A DNA stretch of 64,000 nt from Lentimonas sp. CC4 (GCF_902728235.1 NZ_CACVBO010000001.1:992001-1056000), one strand, 5' to 3'. Counted from the first letter of the stretch, positions 10,634 to 19,332 are shown. Numbers and translations: made by a program. Notes: generated by a model not told the origin, from the letters alone.

Positions 10634-11515
10634 TCACACATTCACCAAAATTCCAGAACCGCCGCGCGGCTCGCCCGTGTTCAGGGTTATCTTGCCCTTG
10701 CTCTTCAAAGTCGCCTGCAGATCTAACAGCTCAAACAGCACCTCAGCGACTTCCTGATTCTGACGAATTTCAGACAAAGCTTCGCCGACAATCTGCGGGC
10801 GCACTGCTTGCGCTTTACCTAAGCGGCGCGAGGCCTCCTTTTCGGCATTCGACCGAATAATGGCGACACGATTCTCCCCTTCTTGGCGCATGGAAGCCGT
10901 CACCTGTCGTAGTCGATTCACGACCTTGCGCTCAATCTCCTTAATCATGCCCTCGTCGCGAAACGCCACTTTACGAATATAAGTCGAACCCAACGTAAAG
11001 CCCCATTGCTGCGAGGTCGGTGAGACTTCTGCCCGCACTTTACGTGAAAGCGCATCGCGATCTTCCAATAGAACATCGAGGTTCAAGTTCGACAGCTGCT
11101 TGATCACTGCGGTCGACACATTGGCTGAAAGCGAACGCACCGGCTCCGAATTTTCAAACAGATAGGCCGTCGGATTACTCACGTAACATTCATACCAGAT
11201 ACCAACGCCCATCGGTGCGCCCTCCTCGGAGTTCACCAATTGATTACGTAAATAATACTGATGAATGCTAGTTGAAACGGTATAGACCTTGCCGAAATAC
11301 GGCACCAACAAGCTGCGTGGCCCGAACTTTCGAATTGGAAAGTTCACACCGGCTTCTTCCATCGTGCCGATGACTTTCCCAAACAAAGTATACACCAATA
11401 CCGTCTTCTCTGGGACGATTCGCCACAACTGCAACCCTCCCCCAATTCGATAGACAGAAGGCACTGCAATCAGCGCAATGAAGAAACCGGCAATAAGATA
11501 AGCAATAATTTCCAT
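10634..11515 (-). CDS. SPFH (band 7/stomatin-like) domain protein
   Basis: A 293-residue protein with an N-terminal membrane segment (IIAYLIAGFFIALIAVPSVYRI), an SPFH domain (about 35-200, with PEKTVLVYTLFGKVIGTMEEAG and GSTYIRKVAFRDEGMIKEIERKVVNRLRQ) and an Ala/Glu-rich coiled segment (EKEASRRLGKAQAVRPQIVGEALSEIRQ), then a short Gly-rich tail. SPFH proteins form large oligomeric membrane assemblies that organise membrane domains or guard proteases. It lies 4 bp after a second SPFH gene, which suggests that the two form a hetero-oligomer like HflK/HflC or prohibitins. The DUF3592-like gene follows. No HflC-specific feature was identified, so no symbol is given. Confidence 0.85.
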   Translation of the reverse strand: MEIIAYLIAGFFIALIAVPSVYRIGGGLQLWRIVPEKTVLVYTLFGKVIGTMEEAGVNFPIRKFGPRSLLVPYFGKVYTVSTSIHQYYLRNQLVNSEEGAPMGVGIWYECYVSNPTAYLFENSEPVRSLSANVSTAVIKQLSNLNLDVLLEDRDALSRKVRAEVSPTSQQWGFTLGSTYIRKVAFRDEGMIKEIERKVVNRLRQVTASMRQEGENRVAIIRSNAEKEASRRLGKAQAVRPQIVGEALSEIRQNQEVAEVLFELLDLQATLKSKGKITLNTGEPRGGSGILVNV

Positions 11516-11519
11516 CAGA

Positions 11520-12485
11520 TTATGAGTTGGTTGAATTTAATGTGACAATGGTTTGGGACGCCTTTTCGCGTAGCGGTAAGGACGCATTTCTGAGATACGA
11601 ATCGAGTGCCTCGCGACCCCCGTTCGCATACATGCCTGTCAGTGTTTCTGACAATTCCAGCAATGGCGCGGCTTCGGCATTCGCCTGATTTTCAGCAATC
11701 TGCACTGCCTGCTCTGCCATCTTGAGCGTCTGATCCGCCTCCGCTTTTGCCTGAGAAATTTCGGCTGCCACGTTGTTGCTCGTCGTGTTGATCGAAGCCA
11801 ATGCTTCATCCACCTCCGATGGCGGATCAATCGTGGTAATTAATGCCGCATCCAGCTCAATCCCATAACGCACTGCAGTTTTCACGCAGCTTTCCTCCAT
11901 GTATTGGTTGATGCTCGATAGGTTCTTACGCAGATCATTGATCGAAATCCCCTCAGCCACTTCAACGCCCACAGCGATTTCACTCTCGTTGCTAAAGGTC
12001 GCAATACGATCTCTCAGCACCGAAATAAAGTAGCCCATAATATGCGCCCGTGGAGCGCGCACCCCAAAGACATACGCATATAAATTACGCTCACAGGGGC
12101 GCCAACGAATCTGCCCAGAGATTTCAACCGTTAGATTGTCCTTGGTCACCGAATCAATCGCATCCTGATCAATATCTGGATCCCAAATGATGTCCGTGGT
12201 TTGAATCGTCATGTCGACCTTCGTCAGCTTTTGCCAAGGCCATTTAAAATAGGGCCCACCCGGCTTGATCACACGCACAACCGGCCAATCATAGCGTTTC
12301 TTCTCCTCCTCAGTCAGTAACGGCCCTAACTCAGGATCATCACCGATCCGCTCATTGCCGATGCGCTGTGCACGCCCAAAAGACGTCAACACAGCACGCT
12401 CAGTCGGACCGACCGTATATACGCCCAAGGCCAGCACTAAAGCCGCCGCGAGCGCAATTCCTACCACTATCATCACAATTTCCAT
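11520..12485 (-). CDS. SPFH (band 7) domain protein
   Basis: A 321-residue protein with an N-terminal membrane segment (VMIVVGIALAAALVLALGVYTV), then VGPTERAVLTSFGRAQRIG, the usual start of a band 7 domain, which continues with TTDIIWDPDIDQDAIDSVTKDNLTVEISGQIRWRP and RDRIATFSNESEI. After the domain comes VDEALASINTTSNNVAAEISQAKAEADQTLKMAEQAVQIAENQANAEA, a long heptad-like coiled coil. An insert near residues 45-70 (ERIGDDPELGPLLTEEEKKRYDW) is unusual for small prohibitin-like proteins. First SPFH gene of the operon; the next one starts after 4 bp. The function is inferred only at family level. Confidence 0.86.
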   Translation of the reverse strand: MEIVMIVVGIALAAALVLALGVYTVGPTERAVLTSFGRAQRIGNERIGDDPELGPLLTEEEKKRYDWPVVRVIKPGGPYFKWPWQKLTKVDMTIQTTDIIWDPDIDQDAIDSVTKDNLTVEISGQIRWRPCERNLYAYVFGVRAPRAHIMGYFISVLRDRIATFSNESEIAVGVEVAEGISINDLRKNLSSINQYMEESCVKTAVRYGIELDAALITTIDPPSEVDEALASINTTSNNVAAEISQAKAEADQTLKMAEQAVQIAENQANAEAAPLLELSETLTGMYANGGREALDSYLRNASLPLREKASQTIVTLNSTNS

Positions 12486-12595
12486 AAAAAGTCCTAGGGT
12501 TAAGGTTCAGCCAGCACCCTGACAACAAATACAATAATGTCAAAACAAACGTTAAATTGAACATACAAAAAGGCAGCACAGCCACAGCGCATTCG

Positions 12596-12880
12596 TCACT
12601 CAGAATCGAGATCGATCGACTCCGTGCCACCGCGAACAAGCGTCTCGACGATAGAAAGCGGCAAGTAAACCACTTCCACATATCCATTCATTTGGTTCTT
12701 CAGCTGCCCTCTTGCATTCGTCCGAATATCAAACCCACGATCAACCTCCCTGACGCGCAATCGTTCTTCTTTCAAAAGATACTCTGTCATCACAAGGCAC
12801 TTTCGCTCTCTGACAATCCCGTATCCTAAGACATAACAGGCAGCCACTAAGCACGAAATCGCGATGAGCCTCTTTTTCAT
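12596..12880 (-). CDS. Small membrane-anchored protein, unknown
   Basis: A 94-residue protein starting MKKRLIAISCLVAACYVLGYGI, a hydrophobic N-terminus with an internal Cys but no convincing lipobox, followed by a charged soluble part with VREVDRGFDIRTNARG and YVEVVYLPLSIVETLVRGG. It lies between an Smr gene (19 bp upstream) and the SPFH operon (110 bp downstream), all on the same strand, so it may be cotranscribed. The protein is not recognised. Its support is the ATG start, a signal-like N-terminus and the gap it fills. Confidence 0.55.
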   Translation of the reverse strand: MKKRLIAISCLVAACYVLGYGIVRERKCLVMTEYLLKEERLRVREVDRGFDIRTNARGQLKNQMNGYVEVVYLPLSIVETLVRGGTESIDLDSE

Positions 12881-12898
12881 ATCAAAGAAAACAGAGCC

Positions 12899-13177
12899 TC
12901 ACTTCAGCCAAGCAATCGTCGCGCCCCAGCCGCCCTCATTACCGCCAGCAAGTTCGAAGCGCTCCACTCGCGGATCGCGCTCCAAGAGCTTATGCACCGT
13001 CGTGCGTAAAGTGCCAATGCCCTTACCATGAATGATGCGCACACGCTTAAACCCTTTCTCCAGAGCCAGCTCAATGTAGTCCGGCACCAAGTCTCCCACA
13101 TCCGAAGGGCGGAAAGTATGCAAATCGAGCTCATCATTGATCTCGAATTCAACTGGATCTGGTTCGTTGTTGGGCAC
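12899..13177 (-). CDS. Smr domain protein
   Basis: A 92-residue stand-alone Smr domain (the C-terminal domain of MutS2). LDLHTF at residues 17-22 and the HGKGIGTLR loop at 50-58 are the two conserved motifs; the Gly-rich end ([15 protein letters not shown]) is also typical. Smr domains act as nicking or ribosome-linked endonucleases; in stand-alone form the function is usually unassigned. The start is GTG at 13177. The gene heads the minus-strand run toward the SPFH operon and is divergent from the pseudogene at 13396. Confidence 0.85.
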   Translation of the reverse strand: MPNNEPDPVEFEINDELDLHTFRPSDVGDLVPDYIELALEKGFKRVRIIHGKGIGTLRTTVHKLLERDPRVERFELAGGNEGGWGATIAWLK

Positions 13178-13395
13178 GCAATCAGTCCAGTTTGAGCCGA
13201 GTATAAGTCAAGCCACGAACTAGACTTACAATGATCGGCTCTCCCCCAAGCCTGCGTGCTCATTACGCACGATGTGAATCATTACAAAAGGTTCATTTTA
13301 CCACCTACTCTGCTGTCATCTTCATATGCATAATTGAATACATCAACATGCATGCCTAGCAGCAAAACGTTACTAAAATAAAACCCAATAATCCA

Positions 13396-13842
13396 ATGGT
13401 CATTCCCCCGAGCAGCACCCGCGTCCTCTTACTTTATGATGAACTCGAATCCGGTGTCTATGCCACCGAGTTCTTCGACCACATTACGCAAATTATACAC
13501 CAGGAAATTCCACTAAAATTCGATATATGGAATTTCGAATCCATTCACCTCAAAATGTTAAGCGATTCTGTATATCATTCTGCTCTCGGTGCAGACATCA
13601 TCGCTTTCGCCATCAAGGAGGGGCACCCCATCGCAGACTGGATACTAGAATGGTGCCACACCTAGCTGCCACTAAAGGAAGCCCATTCCTGCGCCGTTGT
13701 CGGCATACTCGTCAACGAGAATGACTGGCCAACGATCACCGCCGACAGCTCGAACCTAAAGCAACTGCGTGATCTCGCGGAAGACGCTCAACTCGACTTC
13801 TTCACTCACAAAACATTCCTCACCGATCCAATCGCGATCTAG
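13396..13842 (+). pseudogene. Unknown small protein gene with one in-frame TAG
   Basis: The frame opens with ATG at 13396 and codes for STRVLLLYDELESGVYATEFFDHI and DIIAFAIKEGHPIADWILEWCHT, then TAG at 13663-13665. The same frame continues without interruption for 58 more codons (LPLKEAHSCAVVGILVNEND, then LKQLRDLAEDAQLDFF) to TAG at 13840. Protein-like composition on both sides, with no frame change, points to one former gene of about 149 codons. A TGG to TAG change is the simplest explanation, giving HT-W-LPLKEA. The family is not recognised with certainty; the pattern suggests a small alpha/beta response-type protein. Selenocysteine is excluded because the codon is TAG. Confidence 0.6.
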
Positions 13843-13911
13843 AGCCACGAACGCCATCGTTCAAGCGCCCCAGCTGCACCCCCAAAAACAGTGAATCAAA
13901 AAGAGATCATC

Positions 13912-14175
13912 ATGACAAAACGAATACTCATCCTCCCCCTACTCGCCTTGCTCACGCTCTCTGCCTGTAAAGGCACGAAGCCATCAAAGGGGCGCGGTAA
14001 AGGCAAGCACCTCACTGCTGCAGAATTTATGACGACACTAGACAAAGACGGAGATGGTCGTGTCTCCAAAGAAGAGTTCGACGGACCAGACCAACATTTC
14101 GCTCAGAGCGATACTAACCAGGACGGCTACATCAGCGTCGACGAAGTCCCTTCTGGCCCACCACCACGCAGATAA
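13912..14175 (+). CDS. EF-hand lipoprotein
   Basis: An 87-residue lipoprotein counted from ATG 13912 (an in-frame GTG at 13891 is less likely). The signal peptide TKRILILPLLALLTLSAC has a lipobox LSAC with the lipidated Cys at about 19. After a basic Gly/Lys linker come two EF-hand loops, DKDGDGRVSKEEF and DTNQDGYISVDEV, each with the expected Asp/Asn/Gly ligands, joined by DGPDQHFAQS. It ends SGPPPRR. The domain is clearly homologous to the C-terminal domain of the protein coded at 25928-27406, so here the EF-hand unit is a separate gene just before a DUF1566 gene. It is probably an exported calcium-binding partner of that protein. Confidence 0.85.
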   Translation: MTKRILILPLLALLTLSACKGTKPSKGRGKGKHLTAAEFMTTLDKDGDGRVSKEEFDGPDQHFAQSDTNQDGYISVDEVPSGPPPRR

Positions 14176-14233
14176 GATCGGCGTCGCACTCCGCCATCAC
14201 CCCCCAACCACAACCTAGACACCGGATAAAAAT

Positions 14234-15691
14234 ATGAGACAGAAAACAGCATTAAGCACCTCAGCCAAGAATGACTCACAGAAACCCTTTGCAGCGAGAG
14301 CTTGGATCGTAACAGGCATCGCCTGCGCAAGCCTTACTTCAGCTACCTACGCAGAACTGACTTACCCGATTGTCGACACGAACCAAGGTCTCACCTACGA
14401 CAACATTCAACGAATGAGGCCACCCGCCGAAGAGGAAGCGTTCTATGGCCAGGATGCCCAATACACTGGCAACCTACCAAGTTACACCGACAACCGTGAC
14501 GGCACGATCACGGACAACGTCACTGGCCTCACATGGGCTCGAGACTTATCCACTTCCGACCATTCGTGGTCAGATGCCGCGACCTACTGCGAAGATCTAG
14601 AACTTGGCGGCTATGATGACTGGCGCTTGCCAACCGTTAAAGAATTATGGTCGATTCGTGATTTTTCACAAGGTTGGCCCTGGGTCGACACACACTACTT
14701 TAAGTTGGTAGGCAATGGTTCCGACAAACGTCAGCACCACTCATGGACGAGCAACCGCTATCTAGTCGAAAGCGAATATCAGAACCAGCAGATCCAAGGC
14801 GATCCATCTTTTATCGTGAACGATTGGACCGGCCATATCAAAGCGATGGATGGCAACCGATTCGTGCGTGCGGTTCGCGGCAATACATCTTACGGCATCA
14901 ACGACTTCGTCGACAACGGCGACCGCACGATAACCGATAACGCGACTGGCTTGATGTGGAGCCAGAATGACAATGGTGAAGCCATCAGCTGGGAGGCAGC
15001 ACTGGCCTATGCCGAAGCAGCCACCACTGCGGATTACGATGACTGGCGTTTACCCAATGCTAAGGAATTACAAAGTATTGCCGATTACTCAGGCACCTTC
15101 CCCGCCATGGACACCACGATGTTTCAGCTAACTCAGCTCACCAATATAAGAGATCAAATAGATTATCCTTTTTACTGGTCGAGCACCTCCAACCCAATTG
15201 AAGGCAGTGATGGTGCCGTCGAGATCGGCTCCGTCTATGCGTGGGTTCTGGCGGCAGGCTACAACACTGACCCCGATGGCAACGACCTACATGGAGCAGG
15301 ATCCGTCGTTTTTGTGCCGAAGTCAGAGGCGTATTTTACAGAGCGGGATCCCGAAATTCACCGCTACAACTATGTGCGCCTAGTGCGTGGCGGTTCTGTC
15401 ACCGAAACGCCGGATGGTGATCCTAGCTGCATCGACCCACACCGTATCGTCGCGTTCAAGGACGGCGAAACGAGCAGGGGCGGCCCTGGCGGAGGCCGCG
15501 GCCCAAGACCCGACTTTGCCGCCGCCGCTGAAAAACTGGGCGTCACAGAAAACGCACTGATGATCGCTCTAGGATCCCCCGATCAAGGCCCACCCGATTT
15601 CGCACAAGCCGCAGCCACACTTGGCGTCACTGAAGCCGAGCTTTTAGAGGCTCTGGAAGTTTCAGAAGACGGGAAGCCGCCGAAAGGGTAA
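14234..15691 (+). CDS. Exported protein with two DUF1566 domains
   Basis: A 485-residue protein with an N-terminal hydrophobic stretch ending near TYAELTYPI, so probably exported. Two DUF1566 (Lcl C-terminal-like) units follow. The first runs from YTDNRDGTITDNVTGLTWARD to YDDWRLPTVKELWSI and the second from DNGDRTITDNATGLMWSQND to YDDWRLPNAKELQSIADY; the pair ends at YVRLVRGGS. DUF1566 has a C-type-lectin-like fold and is seen in adhesins. The C-terminus has a Gly/Arg linker and two copies of a short repeat (PDFAAAAEKLGVTENAL and PDFAQAAATLGVTEAEL). The gene lies 58 bp after the EF-hand lipoprotein gene and is a paralogue of the proteins coded at 25928 and 27463. Confidence 0.85.
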   Translation: MRQKTALSTSAKNDSQKPFAARAWIVTGIACASLTSATYAELTYPIVDTNQGLTYDNIQRMRPPAEEEAFYGQDAQYTGNLPSYTDNRDGTITDNVTGLTWARDLSTSDHSWSDAATYCEDLELGGYDDWRLPTVKELWSIRDFSQGWPWVDTHYFKLVGNGSDKRQHHSWTSNRYLVESEYQNQQIQGDPSFIVNDWTGHIKAMDGNRFVRAVRGNTSYGINDFVDNGDRTITDNATGLMWSQNDNGEAISWEAALAYAEAATTADYDDWRLPNAKELQSIADYSGTFPAMDTTMFQLTQLTNIRDQIDYPFYWSSTSNPIEGSDGAVEIGSVYAWVLAAGYNTDPDGNDLHGAGSVVFVPKSEAYFTERDPEIHRYNYVRLVRGGSVTETPDGDPSCIDPHRIVAFKDGETSRGGPGGGRGPRPDFAAAAEKLGVTENALMIALGSPDQGPPDFAQAAATLGVTEAELLEALEVSEDGKPPKG

Positions 15692-15722
15692 GGCTCCGAC
15701 CAGCAAGGATCCGGGGGCCTAG

Positions 15723-16808
15723 TCATTTTGAATCCTTCAATAGCAGCTTTAAATAGGACTTATGGATGAACAACTTTTCTCTTCCAACTTTCTCCTCAGA
15801 GAGTAGCCCCACATCCACCAATTGCTTTAAATAAGTCGCAGCAGCCTGACGCTTTGCGACCCCCGCATTTACCAAATCGGCGATCCGACAATATGGCTGA
15901 TGAAACAACACATCCAGCAATTCTGCCGAGTAAATTTTCGGCAACTCAGCCTTCAAACGCGCCTTCGTAAGCACACGCAAATCACGAATCGCACGAATCT
16001 TGCGATTCGTCCAAATCGCAGACTCTTCAACCACTTCCAGTATATAGATGATCCACGATTCCCAATCGTTTTGAAACGTCACACCACGCAGGTTTTCATA
16101 ATACTCTGACTTTCGTCTCATAATACCACGGCTGTGATAAAGAATCGGAGTCGAAAGCAAACCTGCCTGCGCTAGATACAATAAATTGAGCACACGCCCC
16201 GTTCGACCATTGCCATCCGTAAACGGATGAATCGCTTCGAACTGATAGTGAGCCACCGCCATCACCACCAAAGGATCTAAATCTGTAGGCAGATTAACAA
16301 AATGCTCCCAATTGCTCAATTTATCTCGAATCACATCCTCACCCACTGGGGGTGTATAGACAATCGTGCCAGTCGCATCATTGCCGAGCGCCGTGCCCGG
16401 TAACTTACGCACCGCCATTTCCTTGCCTTTGATTACCGAGCAAACCAACTCAGCAGTTGCAGTGCACAGTGGTCGTGACGCCAAACTCTGAAATCCCTCG
16501 TATAAGGACTGACGATAATTTAGAGCCTCCTTCGTTGCAGAATCAGTCGCTTGCTCAAGCAAAGAACCACGAAACAATTGGTCCGTCGTCGTCACGATGT
16601 TCTCGATCTCAGAACTAGCTCGCGCCTCCAACAAAGGCATTATGTTGATCAACAAAGCCTTATTAGGCAAAAAGTCGCCAGCCTGCTCCAACTCAGCCAG
16701 CACAGCACGCGAACGTATACACTGCTTCAGCACACGCGTCGTTTCCAACTCCAGAGCGGGCGGAAGCGGCGGCAAATCATTAAAGGGAACATTAGGATCA
16801 CAAGACAT
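15723..16808 (-). CDS. Fic family AMP-transferase with inhibitory helix
   Basis: A 361-residue Fic protein that should transfer AMP (or another nucleotide group) to a target hydroxyl. The N-terminal Fic_N region holds the inhibitory motif S65-S-E-I-E69-N70, matching (S/T)xxxE(G/N), which makes it a class II, self-inhibited Fic protein. The active-site motif HPFTDGNGRTGR begins at His194 and is intact. A winged-helix-like C-terminus (CRIADLVNAGVAKRQAAATYLKQLVDVGLL) suggests DNA binding. Upstream lie an inverted repeat (16827-16855) and a second one (16944-16967), which fits self-regulation. No separate antitoxin gene is seen. The target is unknown. Confidence 0.92.
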   Translation of the reverse strand: MSCDPNVPFNDLPPLPPALELETTRVLKQCIRSRAVLAELEQAGDFLPNKALLINIMPLLEARASSEIENIVTTTDQLFRGSLLEQATDSATKEALNYRQSLYEGFQSLASRPLCTATAELVCSVIKGKEMAVRKLPGTALGNDATGTIVYTPPVGEDVIRDKLSNWEHFVNLPTDLDPLVVMAVAHYQFEAIHPFTDGNGRTGRVLNLLYLAQAGLLSTPILYHSRGIMRRKSEYYENLRGVTFQNDWESWIIYILEVVEESAIWTNRKIRAIRDLRVLTKARLKAELPKIYSAELLDVLFHQPYCRIADLVNAGVAKRQAAATYLKQLVDVGLLSEEKVGREKLFIHKSYLKLLLKDSK

Positions 16809-16826
16809 GATTATAAAATAGAATTA

Positions 16827-16855
16827 CATCGACACGTCTAAAACATGTGTCGATG
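16827..16855 (-). promoter_or_regulatory. Inverted repeat before fic, likely operator
   Basis: CATCGACAC (16827-16835) and GTGTCGATG (16847-16855) are perfect 9-bp arms around an 11-base spacer, 18 bp before the fic start. GACACGTC at 16831 is repeated directly at 16861. The Fic protein has a winged-helix-like C-terminus that could bind here (inference). Confidence 0.5.
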
Positions 16856-16943
16856 CAAACGACACGTCAACCCGATATGCTTATGTTTTACAGTTTCATA
16901 AACACATCAAACTAATCAGTCGCTGAAACAGTATATAAGTGAC

Positions 16944-16967
16944 ACAACAATATGGTTGTATTGTTGT
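16944..16967. repeat. AT-rich inverted repeat upstream of fic
   Basis: ACAACAATA (16944-16952) and TATTGTTGT (16959-16967) pair perfectly around a 6-base loop between fic and the end of rmuC (17018). No T-run follows in the rmuC direction. It could be a second regulatory site or a weak terminator for rmuC. Confidence 0.4.
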
Positions 16968-17017
16968 TGAGAAGCGAGAGATGACGGGGATCAACGCTTC
17001 TCCCCATGATCCGTCCA

Positions 17018-18340
17018 CTATTCGTCAACCGGTGCCACTTCCTTCGGCAACGCTGGCAACTTCTCGATACCTTTCACTTCCGGCAGTGCATCTGCCGACG
17101 CACTATCCAGCGCCTCAAACTTCTTCGCGGTCACCAACAGGCGACTTTCCACGGAGTTGACCGCCTTGTTGTAGTGGTCGACTGACTGCCCGAGGCTTTT
17201 ACCTACCTTAGCAAAATGCCCCGCCACCACGCCGATGCGCTCATAGAGCTCTTTGCCGAGCGCAGCGATCTCCTTGGCCTCACGAGCCACGGCCTCTTGT
17301 TGCCAGCCGTAGGCGATGGCTTTGAGCAAGGCGATCAGTGTGGTCGGCGTCGCAAGGATCACCTTGTTCAACACGCCTAGTTCGATCAGCTGCGGGTCTT
17401 GCTCTAGAGCGGCGCTAAAGATCGTTTCGTTCGGAATAAACAGCACCACAAACTCGGGCGCGTTGTCGAACTGCGTCCAATACGACTTCGCCGACAGGCC
17501 TTTGATATGCTCACGAATGTGACGTGCGTGTGCCACCATTCGCTCTTTCTGAACATCCGGATCTTCCGATTGTAGCGCATCGAGATACGCAGCGAGCGGC
17601 ACTTTCGAGTCCACCACCACTACGCGCTCGTTGGGCAAGCGAATCAGCATGTCAGGGCGTTGGCGTTGCCCCTCATCGGTCTCAACCGAGGCCTGCTCTT
17701 CAAAATCGCAATAGTTGATCATGCCCGCCATCTCGACCGTGCGGCGCAGCTGCATCTCCCCCCACTGCCCACGCACTTGCGGTGCACGCAAGGCCTGCAC
17801 CAGACTGCCCGTCGTGCGGCTGAGTTGCACCTGCGACTCAGCCAAATGCTTGAGCTGCTGCTGCAAACTCGCATCCGTTTCGGTGCGACGCTGCTCGATC
17901 TTCGCCACCCGCTCATTAAATACTTTAAGCGCCTCGCCGACAGGCTCCACCGTTTTGTTGATCGCCTCCTGACGTTTCGCCAAATCACTCTTCGCGCCTT
18001 CCTGATATTTCTCAAGTGTGGTCTTAGCCAAATTCAGAAAGGATTCGTTGTTTTTAGAAAGCGCCTCCGAAGAGAGCGCCTTGAAACTATCTTGCAGATT
18101 CGCCTTCGCCTCTTCCAAAAGAGCCAGCTTTTCAGCCGCCGCCTTAAGTTCAGCGTCATACTGAGCCTCCGTTCGAGCAAGCGCTTCCCGAACGGACGAG
18201 CATTCCGCACGCAAAGCCTGTAACTCGTCCTGTGCGGCATCCGCGGCCGACTCCGAACGCTGAAAACCACTCCGCAACAATACAAATACTAGACCTGCGC
18301 CCACTAAAACTCCAACCACAAGTGCAACCATCAATTCCAT
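17018..18340 (-). CDS. rmuC: DNA recombination protein RmuC
   Basis: About 440 residues from ATG 18340 (a TTG at 18376 would add 12 residues without a hydrophobic core and is less likely). It has an N-terminal membrane segment (ELMVALVVGVLVGAGLVFVLL), a long coiled coil (about 30-150), then the RmuC nuclease-like domain with QLRRTVEMAGM, CDFEEQ, RPDMLIRLPNERVVVVDSKVPL, EFVVLFIPNE and ATPTTLIALLKAIAYGWQQE. RmuC limits inversions between short inverted repeats in E. coli and is implicated in restricting DNA; the mechanism is not settled. The gene stands alone between fic and the SOUL gene. Confidence 0.93.
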   Translation of the reverse strand: MELMVALVVGVLVGAGLVFVLLRSGFQRSESAADAAQDELQALRAECSSVREALARTEAQYDAELKAAAEKLALLEEAKANLQDSFKALSSEALSKNNESFLNLAKTTLEKYQEGAKSDLAKRQEAINKTVEPVGEALKVFNERVAKIEQRRTETDASLQQQLKHLAESQVQLSRTTGSLVQALRAPQVRGQWGEMQLRRTVEMAGMINYCDFEEQASVETDEGQRQRPDMLIRLPNERVVVVDSKVPLAAYLDALQSEDPDVQKERMVAHARHIREHIKGLSAKSYWTQFDNAPEFVVLFIPNETIFSAALEQDPQLIELGVLNKVILATPTTLIALLKAIAYGWQQEAVAREAKEIAALGKELYERIGVVAGHFAKVGKSLGQSVDHYNKAVNSVESRLLVTAKKFEALDSASADALPEVKGIEKLPALPKEVAPVDE

Positions 18341-18470
18341 GCCCACAAATTCACGCCAGTTCTGCCGCGCTGGCAACGGCGGAATGCACAGAAAGCCGTC
18401 CCGACTTCAACGCTGACAGTTCAGCCATACTGCCGCTCATCGAGAATTGTGATTTCTAGCTCAATCCATT

Positions 18471-18594
18471 GGGGAGGGACGAGCTCCGCCTCGTCTTGCG
18501 GTGTGCTGGTGCTTTGGTTGAGTGCTTTGGTTCTGTGCTGAGGCTCGGCTGACGGCAGCGTAGAACGCGGCAAACGCGGAGGCCGTCCCTCCCC
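18471..18594. repeat. Family B intergenic element, copy 1
   Basis: Bounded by GGGGAGGGACG (18471-18481) and CGTCCCTCCCC (18584-18594), a perfect 11-bp terminal inverted repeat. The body (GCCTCGTC, GTGTGCTGGTGCTTTGG, GACGGCAGCGTAGA) is shared with copies at 39847 and 19848. About 27 bp upstream (GTGATTTCTAGC) is shared with the copy at 39847. No coding sequence is inside. Confidence 0.75.
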
Positions 18595-18710
18595 GAGTAA
18601 CCCCCACATACAACAGGTTCGTATGAGGCATGTCACTTTTCACAAAATATGATGCGCGCGACCGCCAAACCTCCCTGTAAGGTCAAAGCAGCAAACACAG
18701 ATATTTTAGT

Positions 18711-19289
18711 ATGAAAATACTCCTCGCTCTCTGCATCTGCCTACTACCACTCCACATTATGTCCGCCTACGAAAGCGCCTTCGACAAAACGCCTGTCGGC
18801 ACCATCGAAGTCAAAACACTCCCTGCTGCTCGACTCATTGCCACGCACGGCGAAGGCAATTACTTCCAAGAAAACAACGGCCTGTTTCGCCCGCTCTTTC
18901 GCTATATTCAAGACAACGACATCGCGATGACGATCCCCGTCGAAGCCGAAATCGAGCCCGGCATTATGTATTTCTACCTCGGAGCAGACTACAATGACAG
19001 CGAACTCTCTGATACAGAGCGCGTGCAAGTCACCGAACTGCCCGAACGCACCGTGCTCAGCCTCGGAGTGCGCGGTAGTTACAGCGCAAAGAATTTCGAA
19101 GCAGCCAAAGCCGAATTACTCACGTGGCTATCCGAGCAAGACCAATGGATCGCAACAGGTGCTGCACGCGGGATCTACTGGAACGGCCCCTTTACCATAG
19201 GATTCCTGAAACGCGCCGAAGTGCACATTCCTGTTGAAGCGGCTAAAGTAACGAACACCACACCTAGCTCCGAGGAATCAGAACGATAA
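18711..19289 (+). CDS. SOUL family heme-binding protein
   Basis: A 192-residue exported protein with a signal peptide KILLALCICLLPLHIMSA. The mature part has YESAFDKTPVGTIEVKTLPAARLIAT, IAMTIPVEAEIEPG, VQVTELPERTVLSLGVRGSYS and IYWNGPFTIGFLKRAEVHIPV, matching the SOUL/HEBP beta-barrel, whose 'P-V-x-x' and 'x-Y-N-P-P' type strands are recognisable in degenerate form. SOUL proteins bind heme or other tetrapyrroles; a periplasmic place is inferred from the signal peptide. A heptad-repeat spacer separates it from the DUF5069 gene on the same strand. Confidence 0.82.
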   Translation: MKILLALCICLLPLHIMSAYESAFDKTPVGTIEVKTLPAARLIATHGEGNYFQENNGLFRPLFRYIQDNDIAMTIPVEAEIEPGIMYFYLGADYNDSELSDTERVQVTELPERTVLSLGVRGSYSAKNFEAAKAELLTWLSEQDQWIATGAARGIYWNGPFTIGFLKRAEVHIPVEAAKVTNTTPSSEESER

Positions 19290-19290
19290 A

Positions 19291-19332
19291 AGTTCGATGT
19301 TCAGAGTTGGAAGTTTGAAGTTCGACGTTCAA
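19291..19332. repeat. Intergenic array of six 7-bp units
   Basis: Six adjoining heptads of the form NGTTNNN, for example AGTTCGA, TGTTCAG, AGTTGGA, AGTTTGA, then AGTTCGA again. They fill almost the whole gap between the SOUL stop and the DUF5069 start. The 7-bp step is strict, as in arrays at 24824 and 52677. Confidence 0.65.
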
